Below, piece after piece: positions 37,742-49,979 of a stretch of DNA of 64,000 nucleotides (positions are counted from its first letter, which is position 1; the number at the start of each line of letters is the position of its first letter). Location: NCBI RefSeq assembly GCF_042477335.2, contig NC_091255.1:12254501-12318500 (forward strand), in the 5' to 3' direction. A program made the translations under genes and the position numbers. Under the pieces are notes generated by a model. That model was not told where the DNA came from, made no database searches, and was given only the letters and a program-made list of their open reading frames with translations. Source of the DNA: Ovis canadensis. Taxonomy: Eukaryota; Chordata; Mammalia; Artiodactyla; Bovidae.

Positions 37742-39217
37742 TTTTTCTTTTTTTCTCAAAATGTTTTTGGAAATTAAGTTTTTTGTTTTCATAGGAATTT
37801 TAGAATTATTGTTTCTAGTTCTGTGGAAGATGTTGTGGTATTTTTATAAAGATAGCACTGAATCTGTAGATAGCTTTAGGTAATATGGCCATTTTAACAA
37901 AATTAATTCTTTCAATAAAAAAGGAATTTTCCCATTTCTTTGTATCATCTTTAATTTCCTTTTTCAATATTTTAGCTTTCAGAGTATATATAGATCTTTC
38001 ACCTCATTGATTAAATTTATTCCTAGGTATTTTATTTGTTGATGCAATTTTAAATGGGATTTTTTTTACTTTCTCCTTCTGATATTTTATTATTACTGTA
38101 TGGTCTTTATATTGCTGAGATATGTTCCCTCTATAGCCACTTTGGTGATAATTTTATCATGAATGGATTTTTAAATTTTTCACTTTTTTTCACATAATCA
38201 TCTACTGAGAAAATCATATGATTTTCATATTTACTTTTGTTAATGTGATATACCATGCTGATTGATTTGTGAATGTCAAGCCATCCTGGTGACCCTGAAA
38301 TAAATCCAACTTGATCATGGTGCATGATTCTTTTTGTTCATTATTAGATTCAATTTCCTAATATTTTACTGAAGATGTCTGCATTGATATTTATCAGAGA
38401 TACTAGCCAGTAATTTTATTTTTGTATTGTTCTTGTATGCTTTTGATATCAGGGTGATGGTGGACTTATAGAATAAATTTGGAAGTATTCTCTCCACTTC
38501 AATTTTGTGGATTAGTCTGAGAAGGATAGGTATTACTTCTTTATATGTTTGGTAATATAAAACACCATGAAACCATCTGGTTCTGGACTTTTGTTTACCA
38601 GGAGTTTTGCATTACAAATTTCATTTCATTTCTAGTGATCAATCTGTTCAAATTGCCTGTACCTTCTTGACTAAGTCTTTGCAGACTCTATGTTTCTAGA
38701 AATTCATCCATTTCTTCTGAGTTGTCCAATTTGTTATCATATAACTGTTCATAGTATTCCCTTATGGTTTTTTTTTTTGTATCTCTACGGTATAATTTAT
38801 ATTTATCCTCTTTCACTTCTTATTTTGCTTATTGGGTCCCTTCTCAGTGAACCTGGCTAAAGTTTATCAATTTTGTTTATCATTTCAAAAAAAATAGCTC
38901 TTGATTTCATTGAATTGATTATTTCCATTGCTTTTCTTTTCATGGTTATTTATTTCTTCTCTGACATTTATTATTTCCTTCCTTTTTCTGACCTAGAAGA
39001 AGTGGATGAATTTCTAGAAATTTTTCTTTTTATAATTCTTTTAGGTGTTAGTTTAGGTTGTTTGAGATTTTTCTTGTTTCTTGAGGAAGAACCTTGTCCC
39101 CAGTTTTAAAACTTTGCCTTTTAATCTATGCCATTGGTTTATTTAAATGATCTTCAGTCCTTACTATATATTTGCCTTTCCTATTGGGATTTTTCATAGA
39201 GATACTTTGCCTTTTGC

Positions 39218-39570
39218 TTCCCTGGTGGCTCAGAGGCTAAAGCGTCTGTCTGGAATGCAGGAGACCCAGGTTTGATCCCTGGGTTGGGAAGATCCCCTTG
39301 AGAAGGAAATGGCACCCCACTCCAGTACTCTTGCCTGGAGAATCTCATGGAGGGAGGAGCCTGGTAGGCTACAGTCCATGGAGTCGCAGAGTCGGACATG
39401 ACTGAGCGAATTCACTTTCACTTTTCACTTTCATGCATTGGAGAAGGAAATGGCAACCCACTCCAGTGTTCTTGCCTGGAGAATCCCAGGAATGACAGAG
39501 CCTGGTGGGCTGCTGTCTATGGGGTCGCATGGAGTTGTGCACTACTGAAGCAACTTAGCAGCAGCAGCAG
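39218..39570 (+). mobile_element. Composite Bov-tA/BOV-A2 SINE (tRNA head plus two body monomers)
   Basis: A tRNA-derived head (cttccctggtggctcag, ggtttgatccctgg) is followed by one complete body. Then come tcacttttcactttcatgcattgg, a second body and a (CAG)n end. This is a SINE with both the Bov-tA head and the BOV-A2 dimer body, about 350 bp in all. Confidence 0.88.
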
Positions 39571-39690
39571 AGACATCATATGTTGCAATAATTTTTTAAA
39601 TCTCTTTTGTCTTTGTGTCTGATGTTTTATTTTGGTGATTTCCTTTATTTTATCTTCCATATTATTTATGTATTCTGATAAGATATATTT

Positions 39691-41150
39691 TTAGATCTGA
39701 ATACTTGGAAATGACTATACTAGAAGATTTTATTAAGTAGTTGATGCCTTCATCAGATATAAAAACTGGCCATTCAGATGTCACTTATAACCAAAGACAA
39801 ATAAAGTTATGGGCACTAGTGGTCTGAATTTCAGTGCATTGTTTCTGGTGAAATATTTTCTAAAATATTAAATAATTATTGGCATCAATTTCCAAATATA
39901 TAAATAAAACATACTCTTCCCTTGATTTTCAATCTGCTTGAGTATCTGAAAAGTGCATTAGGTAACTTAAAACAATCAGCAAACATATCTAGATTTATAT
40001 GTAAAAGCGAGGTAGATTCTGGGCTCAGACAAATGCTGTAGCAGTTTTTAAACTAACTGAATGACCATTAGGACATTTGACAGTTATACAGAACATTCAT
40101 TGTTTTCACTATCTCTTACATTAAATGGGATCTTGCATCCCTGTTCCGTCCCTAGTAAGTGTTGGTGAAGCTTTCCAATTATTGTGACAACACAGAGTCT
40201 TCTAGAGATGTCCAAATTGTTCCTAAGGGGAACTTTCCTCTTGAGAGCCAACATTCTGAAGTTATTATGAAGCTAGAAGCCAGATGATTAAACTAACAAA
40301 AAAATGTTGAATGAAGCAGGTTATATAGACTTCATTTTTTTTCCAAATGAAAGCTAACACAGTACCTCAGAGAATGTACAATTTTGAAATCAATATCAGT
40401 CAGAATTGATCAGTCCTAAGCATAGGGCAAAGTAACTTATTATCCATAGGTGTTCTGTCAAGCACATTAGACTGATGAAGTATTAAACTAAACACTCTGT
40501 GATCCTGACTTTACACCTTAGATGTAATAGAAGGTCCGCATGAATTAAGCCAAAGTCTTTCTCTTATTCAAATAGTTTCATTCAGAGCCCTGACATGTGC
40601 CAATTTCTTCAATCTAGAGATCACCATATAATCTCTTTAGTTGAGACTGTAGTGATTTATGATATAGGTGGACTTTGAAACAAGTGCCTTTGCTTTAACA
40701 ATTTTGATGAGAATAGCTGACAATAATGACATTATCAATGATAATCACATCATCATCCTGACAGAAATTAAAATAGAGCTCAGATTTTTCAAACAATTTT
40801 CAGGTCACAGGTTCAGATACATCATCTTTTAAGGTAAGTAATATCTATTTTAAGTCATTTTTCTATGAAATGATTTTGAGAAAATAACAAGCAATATCTT
40901 TCTAAAATATAGTATCATCATGATATAGTCTAAAATTTGAATATTCTTTTAAATTATTAATAGGACTATTTTCATTAAAAGCAAATAAAGTTAAAGAAAA
41001 TACTGTAAAGGAAATCATTATTTTCTTAAGCCTTAATAAATGACAGAGAAAAGACACAAATGTATTGTAAAATCATCTTGCTGACAAAAACAAATATTGC
41101 TGAATCAAACAAAATTACAAGAAAAAGTACTAATAGGTAACCCAACTGAT
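39691..41150. other. AT-rich intergenic DNA, nothing recognised
   Basis: About 1.45 kb without SINEs or open frames of note. Confidence 0.5.
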
Positions 41151-41154
41151 TTCA

Positions 41155-41362
41155 GTATTCACTATCTGGTGATGTAATGTGTAGAGTCTTCTCTTGTGTT
41201 GTTGGAAGAGGGTGTTTGCTATGACCAGTGCATTCTCTTTGCAAAACTCTATTAGCCTTTTGCCTGATTCATTCTGTACTCCAAGGCCAAATTTACCTGT
41301 TACTCCAGGTATTTCTTGAGTTCCTACTTTTGCACTCCAGTCCCCTACAATGAAAAGACCAT
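41155..41362 (-). mobile_element. Inverted 5' segment of a BovB insertion
   Basis: Antisense BovB endonuclease region: ggtgatgtaatgtgtagagtcttctcttgtg, gaccagtgcattctc, ttgcactccagtcccctac. It directly abuts sense BovB that starts only slightly further along the element, which is the layout expected from twin-primed 5' inversion. Confidence 0.85.
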
Positions 41363-43850
41363 CTTTCCTGGGTGATGGATAAGCACTGTACAGTCAGCAA
41401 AAACAACACCAGGAGATGACAGTGGCTTATATTATGAACACCTTGTTGCCAAATTCAGACTAAAATTGAAGAAACTAGGGAAAACCTCTAGACCATTCAG
41501 GTATGACATAAATCAAATCCCTTAGGATTGTAAGTTGAAAGTGAAAATGGATTCAAGGGACTAGATCTGAAACACAGAATACCTGAAGAACTATGGACAG
41601 AGGTTTGTGACATTGTACAGGTGGCAATGATCAAGACCATCCCCAAGAAAAAGAAATGCAAAAAGGCAAAATGGTTGTCTGAAGAGGCCTTACAAATAGC
41701 TGTGAAAAGAAGAAAAGCAAAAGGCAAAGGAAAAAAGGAATGATATACCTATTTGAATGCAGAGTTCCAAAAAATAGCAAGGAGAGATAAGAAAGCCTTT
41801 CTGAGTGATCATAACAAAGAAACAGAGGAAAACAATAGAATGGAAAAGACTAGAGATCTATATAAGAGAATTAGAGACACCAAGCAACTTCTTTGTAAAG
41901 ATGGGCACACTAAAGGAAAGAAATGGTATGGACTTAACAGAATCAGAAGATATTAAGAGGTGGCAAGAATACACAGAAAAAGTAAACAAAAAAGATCTTC
42001 ATCTCCCAGAGAATCACAATGGTGCGATCAGCCACGTAGAGCCAGGCTTCCTGAAATATGAAGTCAAGTGGGCCTTAGAAAGTATCACTGTGAGCAAAGC
42101 TAGTGGAGCGGATAGAATTTCAGTTGAGCTATTTCATATCCTAAAAGATGATGCTGTGAAAGTGCTGCACTCAATATGCCAACAAATATGGAAAACTCAG
42201 CAATGGCCACAGGACTGGAAAAGGTCAGTTTTCATTCCAATCCCAAAGAAAGGCAATGCCAAAGAACGTTCAAACTACTACACAATTGCACTCATCTCAT
42301 AGGCTAGCACAGAGAAAGGCAATGGCAACTCACTACAGTACTCTTGCCTGGAAAATCCTGTGGATGGAGGAGACTGGTAGGCTGCAGTCCACGGGGTCCC
42401 GAAGAGTTGGACACAACTGAGCGACTTCATTTTCACTTTTCACTTTCCTGCATTGGAGAAGGAAATGGCAACCCACTCCAGTGTTCTTGCCTGGAGAATC
42501 CCAGGGACAGCAGAGCCTGGTGGGCTGCTGTCTATGGGGTTGCACAGAGTCGGGCACAACTGAAGTGACTTAGTAGTAGTAGCATACACTAGCAAACTGA
42601 TGCTCAAAATTCTCCAAGCAAGGCTTCAACAGTATGTGAACCCTGAACTTCCAGATGTTCAACCTGGATTTAGACAAGGCAGAGGAACCAGAGATCAAAT
42701 ACCCAACTTCCATTGGATCATTGGAAAAGCAAGAGAGTTCCAGAAAAACTTCTATATCTGCTTTATTGACTAAGCCAAAGCCTTTGATTGTGTGGATCAC
42801 AACAAACTGTGGAAAATTCTTAAAGAGATGGGAATACCAGATCATTGGACTTGCCTCCTGAGAAATCTGTATGCAGGTCAAAAAGCAACAGTTAGAACCT
42901 GACTTGGAAAGACAGACTGGTTCCAAATCAGGAAAGGAGTACATTAAGGCTGTTTATTGTCACCCTGCTTATTTAACTTCTATGCAGAGTACATCACGAA
43001 AAACTCTGGACTGGAGGAAGCACAAGCTGGAATCAAGATTGCAGGGAGAAATTATCAATAACCTCAGATAAGCAGATGACACCACCCTTATGGAAGAAAG
43101 CAAAGAAGAACTAAAGAGCCTCTTGATGAAAGTAAAAGAGGAGAGTGAAAAAGTTGGCTTAAAACTCAACATTTCAAAAACTAAGATCATGGCATCTGGT
43201 CCCATCACTTCATGGAAAATAGATGGGAAAACACTGGAAACCATGAGAAACTATTTTGGGGGGCTCCAAAATCACTGCAGATGGTGACTGCAGCCATGAA
43301 ATTAATAGACAATTACTCCTTGGAAGAAAAGTTAAGACCAACCTAGATAGCATAGTAAAAAGCAGAGACATTACTTTACCAACAAAGGTCTGTGCAGTCA
43401 AAGCTATGGTTTTTCCAGTAGTTATGTATGGATGTGAGAGTTGGACTATAAAGAAAGCTGAGCACTGAGAAATTTATGCTTTTCAACTGTGGTGTTGGAG
43501 AAGACACTGAGAGTCCCTTGGACTGCGAGGAGATCCAACAAGTCCATCCTAAAGGAAATCAGTCCTGAATATTCATTGGAAGAACTGATGCTGAAGCTGA
43601 AGCTCCAATATTTTGGCCACCTGATGTGAAGAACAGACTCATTAGAAAATACACTGATGCTGGGAAAGATTGAAGGCAGGAGGAGAAGGGGACGACAGAG
43701 GATGAGATAGTTGCATGGCATCACCTACTCAATGGACATGAATTTGAGTAAATCCCGGGAGTTGATGATGGACATGGAGGTCTGGCATGCTGCAGTCCAT
43801 GGAGTCACAAAAAGTCAGACACCACTGACCATCTGAACTGAACTGAACTA
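41363..43850 (+). mobile_element. BovB LINE, sense, longest copy in the window, interrupted by BOV-A2
   Basis: Runs from the end of the endonuclease region (tacagtcagcaaaaacaac) through the linker, RT and 3' tail (to ctgaactgaactaaaa). A 165-codon frame (41805-42302) encodes the region before and including the RT N-terminus. The RT palm box has a stop in place of the tyrosine (TAA at 43069-43071, then ADD). Further frameshifts make it a pseudogene copy. Confidence 0.92.
42310..42582 (+). mobile_element. BOV-A2 SINE nested in BovB, with target-site duplication
   Basis: Two-monomer BOV-A2 ending in (TAG)n. The flanking repeats cataggctagca (42298-42309) and catacactagca (42583-42594) match at 10 of 12 positions, and BovB sequence resumes directly after the second. 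The SINE is therefore younger than the BovB. Confidence 0.93.
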
Positions 43851-44661
43851 AAAGGTAAGAGTTGGAGGGAAAAATCTAAACAAATTTATGAGCTAATAAA
43901 GCTCAATAGTCATAGAACATCAAAAAATTATGAAATAAACTGTGTAGCCATTTGTAATGAGATTGGGATCTTCATATATTATGAGTGCACAGAGAAAATC
44001 CAGTGAGTAACAAGTTTGACGTGGGAATATAAATTTTAGTACATGAGAAGATGTTCTCCTACATAGTCAGTATATATATTTTCCATTTTTTTCTCATTCC
44101 TCCTCAGATTTAGCAATCAACATATATTTCTTTGACAAGATGGTTGGTTGATGGTTCTTACAAATTAAATGAGAAGCCAAAAGGTCAAGATTCTAGTTGT
44201 TACTCAACTCCTGACACAAGCAATATTGGACAAGCCATTTAATAACTTTCATCACCAGAATAGATTGGATAATTTTTAACCATCTTTAGCTCACAGCATT
44301 TCATATTATTTCAGTAAAATTATATAAGCAAAACATCAGAAACCCTATTATTCTTAACTTATCAGAAATGTATTACCTTAATGTATTTTAAAATATTATT
44401 TAATGGGGTTTCTTGACCAAGATTTATCTAAAGTGGTAAAGAACAAATTATCAGATAAATAAAAACTCTTACTGATTTTTAGCAAGCTTTTGCCTAACAG
44501 AGAGATATTTATTTATTATGCTTTGCTAAACTCATCTAATGTGACAATTAATTTTCTAACAACTGTGGGAATATACTGCAGTTTTTGAAATAACTTTTAA
44601 ATAAATACTTTATAAGGTAAATATTAAATAGACTGTGCATAAAAATTTTTATACCTTATAT
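43851..44661. other. Intergenic DNA with a possible MIR
   Basis: Mostly unique and AT-rich. About 44165-44350 has a MIR-like order (aaaggtcaagattctagttg, acaagccatttaataac). No gene. Confidence 0.4.
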
Positions 44662-45538
44662 GCAGAGTATTTAACTTATTTGCAGGGTACATCATCAGAA
44701 ATGCCAGGCTGGATGAAACATAAGCTGAAATCAAGATTGCCAGGGAAAATATCAATAATCTCAGATCTGCAGATGACACTACCCTTATGGCAGAAAGCAA
44801 AGATGAACTAAAGAGCCTCTTGATGAAAGTGAAAGAGAGTGAAAAAGCTGGCTTAAAACTCAACATTCAAAAAACTAAGATCATTTCATTTGGTCCCATC
44901 ACTTCATGGCAAATAGATGGTGAAACAGTGGCAGACTATTTTCTTGGGCTCCAAAATTACTGCAAATGGTGGCAGCAGCCATGAAATTAAAAGACACCTG
45001 ATCCTTGGAAGAAAAGCTATGACCAAAGTGGACAGCATTTTAAAAAGCAGAGACATTACTTTGCCAACAAAGGTCCATCTAGTCAAAGCTATGGTTTTTC
45101 CAGTAGTCATGTATGGCTGTGAGAGTTGGACTATAAAGAAAGCAGAGCACCGAAGAATTGATGCTTTTGAACTGTGGTGTTGGAGAAGACTCTTGAGCAT
45201 CCTTTGGACTTCCTGGAGATCCAACCAGTCCTTCCTAAAGAAAATCAGCCCTGAACACTCATTGGAAGGACTGATGCTGAGGCTGAAGCTCCTATATTTT
45301 GGCCACCTGATGTGAAGAATCGACCCTTTGGAAAAGATGCTGTTGCTGGGAAAGATTGAAGGCAGTGGGAGAAGGGGATGACAGAGGATGAGAGGGTTGG
45401 ATGGCATCACTGACTTGAAGGGCATGAGTTGAGTAAGCTCTGGGAGTTGATGATGGACATGGAGGCCTGCTGTGCTGCAGTTCATGGGGTCTCAAAGAGT
45501 CGTACGTGACTCTGTGACTGAACATAACTGAACTGAAA
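44662..45538 (+). mobile_element. BovB LINE, sense, 5'-truncated in the RT domain
   Basis: Begins in the RT domain (tttaacttatttgcagggtac). The palm box reads SADD (44766-44777) instead of YADD. A 132-codon frame (44917-45315) covers the C-terminal region (ALTRW-complement, [11 protein letters not shown] type). The 3' tail ends actgaactgaaaaa at about 45538. Dead copy. Confidence 0.92.
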
Positions 45539-45574
45539 AATTTATAAATCAGTGTGAATTTATACTGTGTAAGT

Positions 45575-45800
45575 TGGGCTTCCTTGGTGGTTCCAATCCA
45601 CCTGCAAGTTAGGAGATCCAGGTTCAATCCCTGGCTCAGGAAGATACCCTGGAGAAGGAAATGGCTCCTCTCTCCACTATTCTTGCCTGAAGAATTTCAT
45701 GGACAGAAGAGCCTGGTAAGAGCCTGGTAAGAGCCTGGTAGGAGCCTGGTAGGAGTTCATGGAGTTGCAAAGAATCAGACTTGACTGAGCAGCTAACAAA
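45575..45800 (+). mobile_element. Bov-tA SINE with internal tandem duplication
   Basis: Head gggcttccttggtgg, ggttcaatccctggctcagg, a modified aaatggctcctctctcc body, and tail agaatcagacttgactgag. The phrase agcctggta is amplified four times in the middle, making this copy unusual. Confidence 0.88.
45710..45753 (+). repeat. 11-bp tandem repeat x4 inside a SINE
   Basis: Four consecutive units of agcctggtaag/agcctggtagg at 45710, 45721, 45732 and 45743. The unit occurs once in normal Bov-tA copies, so this is a local expansion. Confidence 0.95.
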
Positions 45801-46165
45801 TAGCGTAAGTTAAATGCAATGAGAAATCTACCTACAGGTGAAGAAGGAAACATGCCTGGCTGAAGGAATTATATCAGGCTTTCTTGAAGATTTAGACCAC
45901 TTCTGGGGTCTAAAGAATGGATACATTTTCACCAGAGAGGTTTGTAGAGGGAAGGGGATGGAGAGAAATGATTACACAGTAAAAGAAATTTCTGTCACAG
46001 GGACTAGCTTTAGGAAAAGTAGTATCTTGGTAAATAGCAAGAATTTACATATTTCCCTGAAGACAGTATAGAGGGAGATATTATGGGATAAGACTGAGAA
46101 GATGAGATATGATAAAATCATTCAGTGGCAATAGGTGAACTCTGAATATTTAAATGCATGAGAGT
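45801..46165. other. Intergenic DNA, nothing recognised
   Basis: The frame 45838-46071 (+, 77 codons) starts with ATG but has no domain or family match that I recognise. Coding status is unsupported. Confidence 0.4.
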
Positions 46166-46262
46166 CACCCGTGGCGGATTCATGTCAATGTATGGCAAAA
46201 CCAATACAGTATTGTAAAATAAAATAAAGTAAAAATAAAATTAAAAAAAAGAAAAGAAAAGC
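46166..46262 (+). mobile_element. Bovid L1 3' end, severely 5'-truncated
   Basis: cacccgtggcggattcatgtcaatgtatggcaaaacc-type sequence, then acagtattgtaaaataaaataaag and an A-rich tail. Only about 95 bp of the 3' UTR remains. Confidence 0.85.
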
Positions 46263-47869
46263 TCTTTATGTTTGCTACACTACTCAAAAATATGGATATT
46301 GTTAAGAGATCATCCAATCATAATGCAGAAGAAGATACATATTTTTCTAATATAGTGAAAAACTTTGAAGAATTTAGTGACATGTGCCTTTTATATTCCC
46401 TATATGGAGGGTAACATCATGGAAATATGAAAGAATGTGATTTAAACTTCAAACACTGACTATGAACTTTAAAGTATAAAATCCTAAAATGTAGATGTCA
46501 TTCTCAATGTGCAAAACAAGAAAATACCCCCCATGACACTGTCCTTCTCCAAATCTCTGGAAATCTGTGGCCTCCTTCAGCAGCAGAAAGCCTCAACCTC
46601 TGTGCTTCATGCAGAAGATACATGATTTTTGCATTTGTTTATCCAATTTTCCATGAGCTTAATCTGAATAGTTATTTAATTTATTCTCTGAGGATGGAGT
46701 AAAACAGCTTGTCTCTTCTCAGAAAATATGTGGACTGAATTATTTATTTCTAACTTCTTAAGAAGTTTATAAAATGCAGGATGAAAGGTCAGGATTAATT
46801 AAGAAAAGCGGTGTGAATTCCAACAGAAGAAATGTATACTAATTGGCAGAAAAACTGCTATAGGCATTACCTTATTGATATTCAGCAAAACTCAACTGGA
46901 CTGAAAAAAGAATGTCTTGGTTTCAACAAGTTGTGTGTTGTGATAATGTTGATTTCATGTTGGAGGTGCATACAGTCTGTGAATAATATTTCTCAAAAGT
47001 GACTCTCAGTGACAGTGTTTTTTCTTCATTTTCAGAGGCAATGGAAAGCTTTTCAAGATTTGGCAGCGAACTACGAAGGCTAGCAGACTGGGTTGTAAGG
47101 ACAGAGGCAACATTAGGGAAGTTGTAGCCAGTACCTTATAATTCCATGTTCTCTAAATAATGCCACTTTAGAGAGTATGCCTTTTATGTTATTGAGAATT
47201 TAGATCAGCCTCTCATCCATTGAGAAGTAAGAGCTTGTGCTGACTGCTGTTTGTTGAGTTAATACATGGTAAAGTCAGAGTGCTGATCCGGGACTCAGAA
47301 AATGAGAGCTGTGCCCTTGAGAATTGTTCTTACTTTCCCTTCTCTATCTCCACATGGACAGAGGGAGGATTTTGACTTGGATTTATTACAGTACTGACTC
47401 AAACAACATCTTCCAGTCTCATATTCTTCCTTTCTAAGCTGAATAATTTTTGCTCAAGTTCCAACCATTTACTTCACCTCAGTAAGTATTTTTTGTCAGG
47501 TGTAGTCCCAAGCTTGGATTTATAAAGACAAATCTGCAAGTGAATTGCCCTCAGGGAGAGTATAACCAAATAAGAGATAGTCATGTTAAATACATGTGAT
47601 ACACAGAGTTTGACATGTTACATGCTATGATAGTAATATGTAAAACTCTTTGGTCCTTAAATCCTGTGAAAAAAATCCTCTTTTAATAAAGAGAAACCTC
47701 ACTAAAGTGGAGTCAGGAGACCAGAAATAGGAGCTCTCAGGCATTATCACTGAAGGTCAATTATAGATTTTCCAGTTCCAAATTCCAACAGAAGAATCAT
47801 CAATCATAGGAGCCAACTGGAAAGATGCACATTATATCTCCTACAAGAAGTTGAGTACCCCAGTAACTC
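46263..47869. other. Intergenic DNA, no gene
   Basis: Mostly unique. About 47485-47650 has the order of an unnamed ancient repeat (caggtgtagtcccaagcttgg, gccctcagggagagtataac). No recent retroelements. Confidence 0.45.
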
Positions 47870-48095
47870 AACTGAGAAACTATGATTATCCTGAATTACT
47901 TTTCTCCACTGGATTTTCATTCAAAACCACACCTTCCAACTTCTTCCTTTCTCTCTATAAAATAGCATTCTTTTCCTTTGTTTGCTGGACTTAGCCTATG
48001 GTTTTTCCCTGGTTTGCTTTTTCCAAATTGCAATCCTTGACCATTACCAAATAAACCCACCTATGCTGGTAAAATAACTTTTAATTTAAGGTTAG
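47870..48095 (+). repeat. Possible LTR fragment
   Basis: A TATA-like tctataaaatag lies near 47956. About 95 bp downstream comes an accaaataaacccacc phrase with AATAAA at about 48050, followed by a ctggtaaaataactt segment. The spacing is LTR-like. I recognise no specific family and there are no internal genes. Confidence 0.35.
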
Positions 48096-48480
48096 CAACC
48101 ACTATATCCAATCTGTCACCTAATTTTGGTAATTCTCCCTTCAAGTGTTAGTCCTCCTTCACTGGACTTAACATAAGCTCTAAAAGAACAGAAATGGTGT
48201 TTGAACATAATAGATCAATAAACATTTACTGAATAAACTTATTAAGTGCCTGGAATAGTAATAAAAAAGATTGTAGATACTGAATAAATATTTGTTAGCT
48301 GAATAAAAGTGTATTTCCTTTTATTCAGCTAGAATGGATATAAGTTATCATTACTTTTTGCTTGGATTATTGCAGAATATCCTTAGTCTCAGCTTTTCCC
48401 TTTACTAGCTAGCATCCAAAAATAAAACTACCAAATGTATTGCTCCAAATGTATTGTAAACAATTAGCATCTAATACAAA
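48096..48480. other. Intergenic DNA with old-repeat traces
   Basis: Repeated phrases tcaataaacatttactgaataaac and tgaataaatatttgttagctgaat at 48215-48305 suggest MIR/L2 3' ends. No gene. Confidence 0.4.
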
Positions 48481-48481
48481 G

Positions 48482-48610
48482 GTAGAAATGGCAACCCACT
48501 CCAGTATTCTTGCCTGGGAAATTCCATGGACAGATGAGCCTGGTGGGCTACAGTCCATGGGGCCATAAGAGTCGGACATGACTTAATGACTAAACCACCA
48601 CCACCACCAC
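48482..48610 (+). mobile_element. Bov-tA SINE 3' portion with (CCA)n end
   Basis: gaaatggcaacccactccagtattc body, agtcggacatgact tail, then a CCA run at 48595-48610. The head is missing. Confidence 0.88.
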
Positions 48611-48681
48611 AAGTGTGGATAGACTGTTTTATGAAGAGTCACAAAGTAAACATATCCAGCTTTGTGATCTTTATTGTCTCT

Positions 48682-49308
48682 TTGTTGTTCAGTCGCCCAG
48701 TCATGTCCGACTCTTTGTAACCCCATGGACTGCAGCACACCAGGCCTCCCTGTCCTTCACCAACTCCCAAAGTTTGCCCTAGTTCATGCCCATTACATCA
48801 GTGATGCCATCCAGCCATCTCATCCTCTGACAGCCTCTTTTCTTTCTGCCTTCAATCTTTCCAATAAGTCAGCTATTCGTGTCAGATGACCAAAATACTA
48901 GAGTTTCAACTTCAACATCAGTCCTTCCAATGAGTGTTCGAGGTTGATTTCCCTTGAGATTGACTGTCCAAGGAACCCTCAGGAGTCTTCTCCAGCACCA
49001 TAGTTCAAAGGCATCAATTCTTTGGAGCTCTGCCTTCATTATGGTCCAGCTCTCACAACCATATGTGACCACTGGGAAGAGCATAGCTTTGACTATATCA
49101 GTCTTTGTCAACAGAGTAATGTCTGCTCTTCAGCACACTCTTTAGGCTTATCAGACCTTTCCTGCCAAGAAGCAAATGTCGTCTGATTTCATGGCTGCAG
49201 TCACCATCTGCAATGATTTTAAAGCCCAAGAAGAAGAAATCTGTCACGACTTCCACCTTTTCACTCTCTTTTGCCATGAAGTAATAGGGTTGGATGCCAT
49301 GATATTAC

Positions 49309-49339
<31 letters not shown>

Positions 49340-49979
49340 TTATGCCAGCTCTTTCACTCTCCTCTTTTACCTTCATCCAGAGGCGGTTTAGCTCCTCTTC
49401 ACTTTCTGCCATTAGAGTGGTATCATCTGAATTTTGAGGTGTTGATGTTTCTCCCACCTGTCTTGATTCATTTGTAACTCATCCAGCTCGGTATTTCTCA
49501 TGATGTGTTCAGGGTATAGTTTAAACAAACAGGATGACAGCAGGCAGCTCTGTTATACAACTTTCTCAATCGTGAAGCAATCAGCTGTTTCATACAGGGT
49601 TCTAACTGTTGCTTCTTGACCTGAATACAGTTTCCTCAGGAGGTAAGTGAGGTGATCTGGCATTCCCATCTCTTTAAGAGCTTTCCACCGTTTATTATGA
49701 TCCGCACAGCCAAAGGCTTTGATATAGTGAAACACAGGTACTTTTTTTTTTTTTTAATCCTCTAGCTTTCTCCATGATCCAGTGGATGATGGCAATTTGA
49801 TTTCTTGTTCCTCTTCCTTTCCTAAATCCAACTTGGGCATCTGGCAGTTCTTCATTCACATAATGTTGAAGCCTAGCGTGCAAGATTTTAAGCATGTCCT
49901 TACTAGCATGGGAGATGAGTGCAGTTGTCCAATGGGTAGCACATTTTTTAGTACTACCCTTCTTAGGCATTACCTTTTT
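48682..49979 (-). mobile_element. BovB LINE, antisense, diverged
   Basis: 3' tail at 48682 (ttgttgttcagtcgcccag), then the antisense coding region to about 49979. It is more diverged than the copy at 51022. The RT palm box near 49422-49434 has lost one base, so the frame is broken and the tyrosine is gone. A microsatellite and a poly(T) run have expanded inside it. Confidence 0.88.
49303..49340. repeat. (ATT)n microsatellite inside BovB
   Basis: About 12 trinucleotide units replacing the normal BovB sequence between the gatgccatgat and ctctttcactctcc phrases. Confidence 0.95.

Larger units (their letters stand above)
33196..39690 (-). mobile_element. Old L1 LINE, antisense, broken up by later insertions
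   Basis: The pieces form one antisense L1. The 3' UTR is at 33196-33375 and 33591-33970 (attgaattacagttgatttaaatattagtttcag; gaacattggggtgc). ORF2 C-terminal and reverse-transcriptase regions run at 36839-39215 (ttttgatttgcatttctctgatg; ttaagcttaattagatcccagttg; cccagcatcacttgttgaagag). It may continue to about 39690 after a SINE. About 330 bp expected between the 3' UTR and ORF2 pieces is missing at the BovB pair. Many stops: a dead copy. Confidence 0.8.

Noticed and set aside
44904..45485. 193-codon minus-strand open frame
   Set aside because: Antisense shadow of the sense BovB copy at 44662-45538.
45838..46071. 77-codon plus-strand frame after a SINE, considered as a small ORF
   Set aside because: No homology or signal sequence recognised; the length is within chance expectation for this base composition.
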